DNA of 7,981 nucleotides from Clostridium sp. UBA6758 (GCA_002453475.1 DKGY01000005.1:392-8372), one strand, 5' to 3'. Numbered from the stretch's first letter, positions 1-5,639 are shown. Notes: a model not told the origin generated them from the sequence alone. Made by a program: numbers and translations.

Positions 1-20
1 GGCCACTCGGGAACTCCTCC
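1..20 (-). tRNA. tRNA 5' end, probably tRNA-Tyr (cut by window edge)
   Basis: Read on the minus strand, these 20 bases are GGAGGAGTTCCCGAGTGGCC. That fits the start of a tRNA: acceptor strand GGAGGAG, U8, a D-stem beginning CCCG, and the D-loop GG followed by CC. The block TTCCCGAGtGGCC is typical of bacterial tRNA-Tyr, a class II tRNA. A tRNA-Ser is the main alternative, because serine tRNAs also often begin GGAG. The anticodon lies outside the window, so the identity is inferred from the 5' end alone. The tRNA is read leftward, away from the rest of the window. Confidence 0.72.
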
Positions 21-436
21 ATAATTGTAATAAAATTAGATTTTCACACTACCTTGACCTGAGTCATTTTCCAATCTTTTACATAAATAAAAATGTCACT
101 AAACTGACAAGACTTAGTATACAATTATATTGATTTTTTTTCAACCCCTTTTTTCAATATTTTTATAAAAATTTTGTTGTTTTTCTCTCGTTGAATCTTA
201 AATTCCTAATTTTAGGCATTTTGTCACTTAAATTTAACTTATTATACTAATTAAAAGCACTAATACATAACTATTATTTCAATATATTTAATTCATTTCT
301 TACATAATAATCCCTGAAATCCACATGAATGCAACAACTATTTTAATAGTTCTCTAGGAAACTATATATCTAGTTTCCTAGAGAACTATTGGCATATGTT
401 TATATATAAATAGTTTCTTAATATATATTTATATAA
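21..436. other. Intergenic region, 416 nt, no gene seen
   Basis: This AT-rich stretch lies between the tRNA and the end of the gene at 437-1087, and I see no credible coding region. The part next to the tRNA should hold its minus-strand promoter, but no strong match is visible. A weak candidate is TTGTCA (105-110), then 17 nt, then TTTATG (82-87). Two small dyads lie there: TGAC-CTGA-GTCA at 55-66 and TGTCA-N6-TGACA at 94-109. The outstanding element is the perfect inverted repeat at 345-390, listed separately. A TATATA-plus-TAGTTTC motif occurs at about 363-378 and again, less exactly, at about 402-419. Confidence 0.6.
345..390. repeat. Perfect 20-bp inverted repeat with 6-nt loop
   Basis: The left arm (345-364) and right arm (371-390) are exact reverse complements, with TATATC between them. 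The arm core is AGTTCTCTAGGAAACT. The stem begins 46 nt past the stop codon of the minus-strand gene at 437-1087, where a terminator would be expected. However, the minus-strand sequence after the stem is AAAATAGTTG, and the plus-strand side reads GGCATATG, so neither direction has a U-tract. It may be an RNA-stabilising 3' hairpin, an atypical terminator, or a remnant of a small mobile element. Confidence 0.7.
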
Positions 437-1087
437 TTAATTTCCCTCTACCTTATCCATATCTATATATTTAGAAAATATCTCCTTTAATTCTTCTATT
501 TGATCTTCATCTACCTTATTCTCTATTACATTAAGAGTTCTTAATACAGCTAATCGTTCATCATTATAAGTAAGAAATTCACTTATCTCTGAATAATCTT
601 CTTCATTTAATTCTTTACATATACTCATTATTTTTGCTTTTTCTGAAAATGTCAATTTGTTTACTAATTCTTCTGCAGGAACCTTCATTACTTTGCTTTT
701 TTCCTTAATTTCCTTATTATATTTCTCAAACTCAATTTCATCTGCTTTAACTATTTCATTATCACTCTTATAAATTTCATTGGGTTTATTTTGTATTTCT
801 CTATTAGCTTGAATTCTTTTTCTCACTAAATCTTCATCTAATACTACACTTTCTTTAGTCTCATCACTTTTGGCTGAATCCTGTGAAGTATTTGCATCTA
901 TATACTCCTTTTGTATGTCAGTAGGAATTTCTTTATTATAATTTTCATCTTTTTCATTGCTTTTAGCTATAACCTTATTTTCCTCTTTGTAATTTAAATT
1001 TTCATTACTTATATTTAAGCTCATTAAAGCTGCTATATTTACTATTGTATATAGAATTATGGTCACAGAATATCCCTTTCTATTCAT
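437..1087 (-). CDS. Uncharacterised membrane-anchored or secreted charged protein
   Basis: I do not recognise this 216-residue protein as a named family. Residues 1-6 are polar and basic, and residues 7-24 form one hydrophobic segment (VTIILYTIVNIAALMSL), so it is probably anchored in the membrane or exported. Residues 27-130 are low-complexity and rich in Lys, Glu, Asn and Asp, and look disordered. Residues 131-210 look like a compact helical domain (VPAEELVNKLTFSEKAKIM, then repeated acidic-leucine helices), resembling C-terminal regions of other clostridial hypotheticals as I recall them. The ATG start is set by AAGGAGG at 1095-1101 with 7-nt spacing. The gene is divergent from yyaC with under 100 nt between starts. 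A sigma-F-like promoter (1117-1146) suggests forespore expression, which is an inference. No function is assigned. Confidence 0.85.
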   Translation of the reverse strand: MNRKGYSVTIILYTIVNIAALMSLNISNENLNYKEENKVIAKSNEKDENYNKEIPTDIQKEYIDANTSQDSAKSDETKESVVLDEDLVRKRIQANREIQNKPNEIYKSDNEIVKADEIEFEKYNKEIKEKSKVMKVPAEELVNKLTFSEKAKIMSICKELNEEDYSEISEFLTYNDERLAVLRTLNVIENKVDEDQIEELKEIFSKYIDMDKVEGN

Positions 1088-1116
1088 AACGTATCCTCCT
1101 TAAATAAAAACTATCT

Positions 1117-1146
1117 AAATTATTCCATATTTTTTAGAATTTATAC
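1117..1146 (-). promoter_or_regulatory. Candidate forespore (sigma-F-like) promoter for the 437-1087 gene
   Basis: On the minus strand, GTATA (1142-1146) is followed after 15 nt by GGAATAATTT (1117-1126). Bacillus sigma-F promoters have a -35 close to GTATA/GCATA and a -10 of the form GGnnAnAMT at 15-16 nt spacing. The -35 is good here. The -10 matches the GG pair and the later A and T, but not every position. A start about 7 nt downstream would leave a short leader before the ribosome binding site at 1095-1101. Confidence 0.35.
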
Positions 1147-1184
1147 CGAAGTTGCTTCATATAAATTCATATGGAGGTGTTTCT

Positions 1185-1715
1185 GTGAGCAAAGTTAAGA
1201 TTCATTACAAAGATTCATTAGGTTATTATACCTTATCCAACTTTCTAAAAGATGAATTAAATACAGACACAATTATTGTTTGTATAGGAACCGATAGATG
1301 CATTGGAGACTGCTTAGGTCCTCTTATTGGTAGTATGCTAGAAGAAAAATTTTTTCCATTGCCAGTCTATGGAACCATAGCTAATCCTATACATGCATTA
1401 AATTTAGATAGTAAACTATCCGATATAAAATCAAAACATCCAAATTCTAAAATTATTGGTATTGATGCTTGTCTTGGTCCTCCTAATAAAATTGGTGAGA
1501 TACAAGTTCGAGATTATCCAATCAATCCTGGAAAAGGTGTTGGCAAATCACTTTCCCCTGTAGGAGATATTTCAATAATAGGTATTGTTGATTCTAGCGA
1601 TATTGATGAACCCTTTACAAGTAGAAACATACGATTAAATCTAATTTTAGAAATATCTAAAGTCATAACTCAAGGACTTGTTCATGGGTATTATCTCAGC
1701 TCCTTATGTGATTAA
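1185..1715 (+). CDS. yyaC: YyaC family sporulation protein (GPR protease-like, DUF1256)
   Basis: This 176-residue protein matches the YyaC family, a spore-former protein related in fold to the germination protease GPR. Visible family blocks are VCIGTDRCIGDCLGPLIG (residues 32-49), VYGTIANPIHALNL (61-74), IIGIDACLG (90-98), and a Gly/Pro-rich stretch PGKGVGKSLSPVGD (115-128). Asp42 (GDCLGP) and Asp94 (IDACLG) line up with the two Asp-bearing GPR motifs TPDALGP and IDALAA, so peptidase activity is possible but unproven. The open frame extends upstream to a TTG at 1152, but GGAGGTG at 1173-1179 lies 5 nt before the GTG at 1185, so I chose GTG. It is the only plus-strand gene here. In B. subtilis yyaC is a forespore gene. 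No clear forespore promoter is visible on this strand. Confidence 0.9.
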   Translation: MSKVKIHYKDSLGYYTLSNFLKDELNTDTIIVCIGTDRCIGDCLGPLIGSMLEEKFFPLPVYGTIANPIHALNLDSKLSDIKSKHPNSKIIGIDACLGPPNKIGEIQVRDYPINPGKGVGKSLSPVGDISIIGIVDSSDIDEPFTSRNIRLNLILEISKVITQGLVHGYYLSSLCD

Positions 1716-2052
1716 TAATGAACAATTCTCATCTAAATATTATATAAGGTACATGTACTTATTTAACTATTTATAATATTAAACATCATTTAATTAACCT
1801 TTAATTTCAAAGGGAGTATTATAATTTTTATTAACTCTCACCTTCATATAAGATTAGATGATTACAATGAATAGACATGAGACAAAATAAAATATACCCA
1901 CTATACAAATAAATATTTGTATAGTGGGTATATTGAATCACATTTTTAAATTTATATTTATATAACCTTTATTTTTAACTTTTATCGTTAGACATCATAT
2001 AAACTTATTTACATAATTTAAAATATAGGTTTAATATTCTAACTTGTACATC
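1716..2052. other. Convergent intergenic region between yyaC and mbl, 337 nt
   Basis: I see no credible gene here. The region separates the convergent ends of yyaC (plus) and mbl (minus). It contains a 10-bp palindrome GTACATGTAC at 1749-1758 and a strong hairpin at 1891-1934, annotated as a terminator. Otherwise it is AT-rich with no recognisable RNA gene. The 118 nt between the hairpin and the mbl stop codon would form an unusually long 3' untranslated tail if the hairpin terminates mbl. Confidence 0.6.
1881..1934 (-). terminator. Intrinsic terminator of the spoIIID-mbl unit, possibly shared with yyaC
   Basis: Perfect 20-bp arms at 1891-1910 and 1915-1934, with core ATACCCACTATACAAA, flank a 4-nt loop (AAAT). 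On the minus strand the stem is followed by TTATTTTGTC, a usable U-rich tail for transcripts coming from mbl. On the plus strand the bases after the stem are GAATCACATTTTT, so termination of yyaC transcripts is less certain. It lies 118 nt past the mbl stop codon. Confidence 0.75.
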
Positions 2053-3087
2053 TTAACTATTTATTGAAACATTATATCCTGTAAAAGAATCGTCTAACTT
2101 ATCTACATAGTCAAGCATTTTTCCTGTTCCAATAGCTACACAAGATACTGAATCTTCTGCTACATATACTGGTACATTAGTAACTTGTTCAATAAGTTTA
2201 TCTAAGCCATCTAATAAAGCTCCGCCACCAGTCATTATTATACCTTTATCAGCTATATCTGCAGCCAGTTCAGGTGGTGTTTTTTCTAGTACAGAATGTG
2301 CACATTCAGCTATGGAAGTAACAGCTTCTTTTAATGCCTCTTCCATTTCACTAGAACAAACTGTAATATTTTTAGGTAGTCCAGTTATAAGGTCTCTTCC
2401 TCTTATTTCTGCTTTCGCTTCTTCTTCTTTTGGATATGCGCATCCAATGTTTATTTTAAGTTCTTCTGCTGTTCTTTCTCCAATCATTAATTTATGCTTT
2501 TTCCTTATGTAACGAATTATAGCATCATCAAAATCATCTCCAGCAACTTTAATAGACTCTCTTACAACCATTCCTCCTAGAGAAATTACTGCTATATCGG
2601 TGGTACCTCCACCTATGTCAATAACCATATTACCACTAGCTTTAGTGATGTCCAACCCTGCTCCTATAGCTGCTGCCAAAGGCTCTTCTATTAATAAAAC
2701 CTTTTTAGCCCCTGCATTTCTTGCAGCATCCTCAACAGCTCTTCTTTCTACTTCTGTAGCTTCGCAAGGTACGCACATTACAACTCTTGGGGTTGACATC
2801 TTTCTCTTACCGCAAGCCTTCTTTATAAAGTGCTCTAGCATTTTTTCTGTAACATCATAATCTGATATCACCCCATCTCTAAGTGGACGAATTGCAACAA
2901 TATTGCCTGGTGTCCTACCTATCATCTTTCTAGCTTCTTCACCTACTGCTAAGACTTTATTGGCACTTTTATCTATTGCTACAACTGAAGGTTCCTTTAG
3001 TATTATACCCTTACCCTTCGTGTAAACAAGCACTGTAGCCGTACCTAAGTCTATTCCCATATCTGTTCCTACACCGAAAAAAAACAT
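2053..3087 (-). CDS. mbl: MreB-family cell-shape actin homologue (Mbl)
   Basis: This 344-residue bacterial actin polymerises on the inner face of the membrane and guides lateral cell-wall synthesis. The ATPase fold is complete. Phosphate-1 is GIDLGTATVLVY (residues 11-22). The IEEPLAAAIGAG block (133-144) carries the likely catalytic Glu135. Phosphate-2 is VIDIGGGTTDIAV (155-167), and the adenosine motif is IIMTGGGALLDGL (283-295). The hydrophobic N-terminus MFFFGVG fits the membrane-touching N-terminal region of the family. I name it mbl rather than mreB because it follows spoIIID, as in B. subtilis; sequence alone does not separate the paralogues with certainty. A GTG four codons upstream (3097-3099) is in frame but overlaps the ribosome binding site AGGAG (3099-3103), so the ATG at 3085-3087 was chosen. 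No terminator separates it from spoIIID, so co-transcription is likely. Confidence 0.95.
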   Translation of the reverse strand: MFFFGVGTDMGIDLGTATVLVYTKGKGIILKEPSVVAIDKSANKVLAVGEEARKMIGRTPGNIVAIRPLRDGVISDYDVTEKMLEHFIKKACGKRKMSTPRVVMCVPCEATEVERRAVEDAARNAGAKKVLLIEEPLAAAIGAGLDITKASGNMVIDIGGGTTDIAVISLGGMVVRESIKVAGDDFDDAIIRYIRKKHKLMIGERTAEELKINIGCAYPKEEEAKAEIRGRDLITGLPKNITVCSSEMEEALKEAVTSIAECAHSVLEKTPPELAADIADKGIIMTGGGALLDGLDKLIEQVTNVPVYVAEDSVSCVAIGTGKMLDYVDKLDDSFTGYNVSINS

Positions 3088-3098
3088 CTTAAAATTCA

Positions 3099-3103
3099 CT
3101 CCT
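3099..3103 (-). promoter_or_regulatory. Ribosome binding site that decides the mbl start
   Basis: AGGAG on the minus strand is 11 nt from the ATG at 3085-3087. It overlaps the in-frame GTG at 3097-3099, which therefore cannot use it. The spacing is slightly long but workable, and the ATG gives the N-terminus MFFFGVGTDMGIDLG expected for clostridial MreB/Mbl proteins. Confidence 0.7.
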
Positions 3104-3109
3104 GCTCTT

Positions 3110-3136
3110 TAGTATTTTCTTCTTATTGAAATACTA
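3110..3136 (-). other. Small hairpin in the spoIIID-mbl spacer
   Basis: The 8-bp complementary arms TAGTATTT and AAATACTA (3129-3136 and 3110-3117 on the minus strand) enclose an 11-nt loop that ends just before the mbl ribosome binding site. There is no U-tract, so it is not a terminator. It could be a processing or translation-modulating hairpin, but it is AT-rich and weak, and chance is possible. Confidence 0.3.
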
Positions 3137-3183
3137 TACAATATTTACTAAAACAATATACACTTATTATATTACTATTCTAC

Positions 3184-3438
3184 CTAACCTTCAATTGTTT
3201 TATATTTCATTTTAGTAGCTTTTCCACCTCTAATGTGTCTTTCAGCTTTATTTAGATCTAAGATGTTTTTTGCTTCTTCTGCTATTTGAGCATTTATTTT
3301 AGGTAATCTTTCAGTCATATCCTTATGAATTGTACTTTTACTTACACCAAATACCGATGCTGTTTTTCTTATTGTAGCCTCGGATTCTATTATATATTTT
3401 GCTACTTCTAGTACTCTATCTTCAATATAGTCTTTCAA
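3184..3438 (-). CDS. spoIIID: Sporulation transcription factor SpoIIID
   Basis: This 84-residue DNA-binding protein is the mother-cell regulator that tunes sigma-E-dependent genes and the transition toward sigma-K. It closely matches B. subtilis SpoIIID (93 aa as I recall it) across its length. The N-terminus KDYIEDRVLEVAKYIIES is followed by a helix-turn-helix at about residues 21-45 with the signature FGVSKSTIHKDMTERLP (30-46). The C-terminal basic segment RHIRGGKATKMKYK (67-80) is the family's second DNA-contact region. The start codon is TTG (3436-3438), fixed by a perfect AAGGAGG seven nt upstream. It lies between spoIIQ and mbl, as in related spore-formers, and probably shares a transcript with mbl. 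The C-terminal tail is a few residues shorter than in Bacillus. Confidence 0.97.
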   Translation of the reverse strand: MKDYIEDRVLEVAKYIIESEATIRKTASVFGVSKSTIHKDMTERLPKINAQIAEEAKNILDLNKAERHIRGGKATKMKYKTIEG

Positions 3439-3445
3439 AGCGTTA

Positions 3446-3452
3446 CCTCCTT
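3446..3452 (-). promoter_or_regulatory. Ribosome binding site for the TTG start of spoIIID
   Basis: AAGGAGG on the minus strand lies 7 nt before TTG at 3436-3438. The product from this TTG (KDYIEDRV...) aligns with the known SpoIIID N-terminus, so the TTG is the true start. A weak codon paired with a perfect Shine-Dalgarno sequence may moderate the yield of this dosage-sensitive regulator; that last point is inference. Confidence 0.75.
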
Positions 3453-3464
3453 AACCCTTCTATA

Positions 3465-3498
3465 ATTATAAATATGCTAACTTCCTCATTTAAATTAC
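3465..3498 (-). promoter_or_regulatory. Candidate spoIIID promoter (sigma-E-like, overlapping a sigma-A-like -10)
   Basis: On the minus strand, GTAATTT (3492-3498) followed after 15 nt by CATATTTA (3469-3476) resembles the mother-cell sigma-E pattern (-35 near GCATATT, -10 CATAnnnT), with an imperfect fit. A perfect TATAAT at 3465-3470 overlaps it but has no good -35. Either would start transcription just upstream of the ribosome binding site. B. subtilis spoIIID is sigma-E dependent, which favours the first reading. Confidence 0.35.
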
Positions 3499-3543
3499 AT
3501 TCTTGCTAGCCTTTTACTTTAAAGTTTAAAAGCTAGCAAGAAT
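3499..3543 (-). terminator. Hairpin downstream of spoIIQ, terminator-like but without U-tract
   Basis: The 12-bp arms ATTCTTGCTAGC (3499-3510) and GCTAGCAAGAAT (3532-3543) are perfect complements. The 21-nt interior can add a TTTTA/TAAAA pairing. It sits 16 nt past the spoIIQ stop codon, in terminator position. On the minus strand the stem is followed by GTAATTTAAATG rather than a run of U, so termination may be partial and some spoIIQ transcripts could read into spoIIID. Confidence 0.5.
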
Positions 3544-3559
3544 ATTAATTTTATGTTAG

Positions 3560-4252
3560 TTATTTCTTATAACTAACATATTTAGCTGGATCTACTTCTT
3601 TTCCATCTTGTAATACTTGGAAGTGAAGATAATCTCCATATTCCTCATATGCAAGGTTTGTAGTTTTTCCTACAGCTCCTATTTCTTGACCAGCTGTAAT
3701 TTTGTCTCCAGCTTTAACTAAAACCTGCTCTTTAAGGTTTCCATATATTGTAGTTAGTCCATTTTGATGGTCTATTTCTACATAGGTACCTTCTGTACTT
3801 ACATCTACTTTTTTAACCACTCCAGCACTTACTGCTACAACTGCTGATCCTTCTGCAGCTTTAACATCCATAGCCAAGTGATTTTTATAACTCTTAGTTG
3901 TTGCCCAATATACTGGATCTTCAGAATATGCTCTACCTAAAGTACCTTCTACTGGATTTTTAAAACTAACTTCAGTTTGAGATGAAACTGCTGCAGTATC
4001 ATCATTCTGAACTGTTGGTACTGACTCAAGATCATCTTTAACTTGTAGTGCATTTTCAGGTTTTTCTGGTTGAGTTACAACTTCTTTTTCTGTTTGTTCT
4101 AATGCTACTTTATCCTCTTCAGAATTCTTACTGTTATTTCTTCCAGCTGTTACAGCTGCAACTGTAGCAACAGCACATAGACAAACAAATAAAATTACAT
4201 AGAAGCCTTCTTTTTTGAAAAATTGCTTCACTTTGTTAAGTTTATTGTTCAT
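3560..4252 (-). CDS. spoIIQ: SpoIIQ, forespore LytM-domain (M23-like) engulfment protein
   Basis: This 230-residue bitopic membrane protein is made in the forespore. By family knowledge its outside domain meets mother-cell SpoIIIAH in the intermembrane space, forming the engulfment zipper and feeding-tube channel. It has a short cytoplasmic Lys-rich N-terminus (1-16), one membrane segment (about 17-36), an acidic linker (37-95) and a LytM/peptidase M23 domain (about 97-226). Zinc ligands are present: His125 and Asp129 in NHLAMDVKA, and His210 in YLHFQV. The two catalytic histidines of active M23 enzymes look replaced: the usual Y-x-H-L block is YGNL (Asn172), and the HxH motif is Tyr208-Leu-His210. 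It is therefore probably weak or inactive as an endopeptidase. Position between spoIID and spoIIID supports spoIIQ over a generic M23 peptidase. The ATG start follows GGAGGTG (4258-4264) by 5 nt. Confidence 0.92.
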   Translation of the reverse strand: MNNKLNKVKQFFKKEGFYVILFVCLCAVATVAAVTAGRNNSKNSEEDKVALEQTEKEVVTQPEKPENALQVKDDLESVPTVQNDDTAAVSSQTEVSFKNPVEGTLGRAYSEDPVYWATTKSYKNHLAMDVKAAEGSAVVAVSAGVVKKVDVSTEGTYVEIDHQNGLTTIYGNLKEQVLVKAGDKITAGQEIGAVGKTTNLAYEEYGDYLHFQVLQDGKEVDPAKYVSYKK

Positions 4253-4302
4253 AAAAACACCTCCATCAGTATTGTGGACGTTTATTGGGAAATTAATACA
4301 CT

Positions 4303-4323
4303 ATAAGAAAAATTTTTTCTTAT
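4303..4323. repeat. 21-bp palindrome at the predicted spoIIQ transcription start
   Basis: The half-sites ATAAGAAAAA (4303-4312) and TTTTTCTTAT (4314-4323) are perfect complements around one central base. The palindrome overlaps the end of the candidate -10 box (4321-4330) and covers the expected start site. It could be an operator or a short 5' hairpin. The A/T-run composition means it could also arise by chance. Confidence 0.4.
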
Positions 4324-4352
4324 TTACCCCACTTTTTGCATATTTTTTTGCC
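4321..4352 (-). promoter_or_regulatory. Candidate sigma-F promoter of spoIIQ
   Basis: On the minus strand, GGCAAA (4347-4352) is followed after 16 nt by GGGGTAAATA (4321-4330). The -10 fits the sigma-F form GGnnAnAMT at all but one conserved position, and the -35 is a partial match to GCATA. The spacing is typical. B. subtilis spoIIQ is sigma-F dependent, which supports the assignment. The -35 begins 7 nt past the spoIID terminator stem, isolating the forespore gene from mother-cell spoIID transcription. Confidence 0.5.
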
Positions 4353-4359
4353 AAAAACT

Positions 4360-4387
4360 AAAAAATAGGGCAAAAGCCCTATTTTTT
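4360..4387 (-). terminator. Intrinsic terminator of spoIID
   Basis: The 12-bp arms AAAAAATAGGGC (4360-4371) and GCCCTATTTTTT (4376-4387) enclose a 4-nt AAAA loop. On the minus strand the stem ends in TTTTTT, and it begins 2 nt past the spoIID stop codon (TAG, 4390-4392). The symmetry would allow it to work in both directions. Confidence 0.9.
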
Positions 4388-4389
4388 CT

Positions 4390-5499
4390 CTAATTTCCAT
4401 TAATATTTTTTATTTCAATACCTGTATAATAGTGTTTTAAGATCTCTTCACAACTCTTGCCTTGGCCAGCCATTACATTAGCTCCCCATTGACTCATGCC
4501 TACTCCATGACCAAAGCCATTACAATTTATAGCTATTTGATTATTCAAAAATTCTAAAGAAAAATTAGCAGAATTCAATCCAAATAACTGTCTAAATTTA
4601 ACTCCCGTTATAGTAACATTTCCAAGAGTTATTTCTTTCACTGATCCACCATCTGTATAATTATTTATTTTAACTTGATTTTGTAGATTAGCAGGTGATA
4701 AATCTGCATCGCCATAACTACTATTCACTATTTGCGCAAATCTGTTTACGTCTATAGTTTCTGTACTTTTATATCTAGGTGCAACATCTTCTCCTAAACT
4801 TTCAACACTTCTAAGATAAGGCAGCGCTGTTGAAAATACATCTTCAACATTTTCAGTTTTCCCACCACTTGTAGAGAAATAGTATGCTCCCAATACTAAT
4901 TCATTATTATATGTTAATACCATGCCTTTAGTCTCATCCACCACATCTTCAACTAGCTTCCACTTACTTTCTCCTCCTACACCGAATTGAGCTATTTTTT
5001 CTTCTTTAGGTGTATATACCTGACAATGAACTGAATCACACAAATCTGCTCCTCTTCCATTAGCACATCCACTTGATACAGCTTTTGTATGTGCTAATGT
5101 GTATGTCCTTGCTGCTATAGCTTGTGCCTTTAAGGCCTCTTTATTAAAGTTTAATGGCATTTCACTACATACTACTCCTTTAATATACTCTTCTAAAGGC
5201 ACCTCTACAATCCTATTTCCCTTTGTCAAATAAACCTTTATTGTATCTACATCTATATTAAATGGAACATCCTTGTTTGACGCTGTAGCTTCGTTCTTAT
5301 ATTGCATTACCTCTATAGCATCTGGTGAATCATTTACTTTTTGACCTATCTTACTCCCTTCACCTAATATCAACTTATAAGATAATATTAGAAATCCTAG
5401 TAATACCGCTGAATATATAGCCACTGTCAATATTGGTTTAACAATAGCTAAAGCTTTATCATAATTTAAATTAATTTTAATCCTCCCATAGTACTTCAC
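4390..5499 (-). CDS. spoIID: SpoIID, engulfment peptidoglycan lytic transglycosylase
   Basis: This 369-residue mother-cell membrane protein belongs to the SpoIID/LytB family. It cleaves septal peptidoglycan glycan strands and, with SpoIIM and SpoIIP, drives engulfment. Residues 1-20 are basic and cytoplasmic, and one membrane helix spans about 22-45. The catalytic domain begins near 85. The signature VPLEEYIKGVVCSEMP (100-115) contains the predicted catalytic acid Glu113, followed by EALKAQAIAARTY (121-133). A Cys/His cluster (Cys145, Cys154, His158, Cys159) matches the zinc-binding loop described for clostridial SpoIID. The closing motif GFGHGVGMSQWGA (328-340) is also intact. The start is GTG (5497-5499), 7 nt after AGGAGG (5507-5512). 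Terminators on both sides make it a single-gene unit, in keeping with separate mother-cell control. Confidence 0.97.
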   Translation of the reverse strand: MKYYGRIKINLNYDKALAIVKPILTVAIYSAVLLGFLILSYKLILGEGSKIGQKVNDSPDAIEVMQYKNEATASNKDVPFNIDVDTIKVYLTKGNRIVEVPLEEYIKGVVCSEMPLNFNKEALKAQAIAARTYTLAHTKAVSSGCANGRGADLCDSVHCQVYTPKEEKIAQFGVGGESKWKLVEDVVDETKGMVLTYNNELVLGAYYFSTSGGKTENVEDVFSTALPYLRSVESLGEDVAPRYKSTETIDVNRFAQIVNSSYGDADLSPANLQNQVKINNYTDGGSVKEITLGNVTITGVKFRQLFGLNSANFSLEFLNNQIAINCNGFGHGVGMSQWGANVMAGQGKSCEEILKHYYTGIEIKNINGN

Positions 5500-5551
5500 T
5501 TTTCTTCCTCCTAATAAATAAAATTTTCTGCTGTACTAGATGACATATTTA

Positions 5552-5580
5552 TATTTATTATTATATTTATAGTAATATGC
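5552..5580 (-). promoter_or_regulatory. Candidate sigma-E promoter of spoIID
   Basis: On the minus strand, GCATATT (5574-5580) is a close match to the sigma-E -35 element. The -10 at the expected 14-nt spacing (5552-5559, AATAAATA) agrees only partly with CATACAnT, in very AT-rich surroundings. B. subtilis spoIID is sigma-E dependent and the gene is isolated by terminators, so a promoter must lie in this spacer. The exact location is uncertain. Confidence 0.35.
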
Positions 5581-5592
5581 ATATAATTTTAT

Positions 5593-5625
5593 AAAAAAAT
5601 GCTCAGCCTTTAACAAAAGCTGAGC
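5593..5625 (-). terminator. Intrinsic terminator of the ywmB-murA unit
   Basis: The 7-bp GC-rich arms GCTCAGC (5601-5607) and GCTGAGC (5619-5625) enclose an 11-nt interior that can add a TTT/AAA pairing after one mismatch. On the minus strand the stem is followed, after one A, by a run of seven T (5593-5599). It lies 14 nt past the murA stop codon. Confidence 0.88.
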
Positions 5626-5639
5626 TATATCAAATATTA

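Noticed and set aside
55..109. Small dyads TGAC-N4-GTCA and TGTCA-N6-TGACA near the tRNA
   Set aside because: They are too short and imperfectly placed to call operators; noted only as part of the intergenic description.
1158..1165. CATATAAA as a sigma-E-type -10 for yyaC
   Set aside because: It would place the transcription start essentially on the ribosome binding site, and the -35 is poor; yyaC is also expected to be a forespore gene.
1152..1184. Upstream TTG extension of yyaC (11 extra residues)
   Set aside because: The ribosome binding site GGAGGTG at 1173-1179 lies inside this extension and points to the GTG at 1185.
1749..1758. Palindrome GTACATGTAC downstream of yyaC
   Set aside because: Ten base pairs with no loop, U-tract or promoter nearby; it can easily occur by chance.
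2312..2860. Two plus-strand open frames (2312-2512 and 2600-2860)
   Set aside because: They lie wholly inside mbl on the opposite strand, have no family resemblance, and their composition is that of an antisense shadow of a conserved gene.
3088..3099. GTG start for mbl four codons upstream
   Set aside because: The GTG overlaps the only Shine-Dalgarno sequence, and family N-termini match the downstream ATG.
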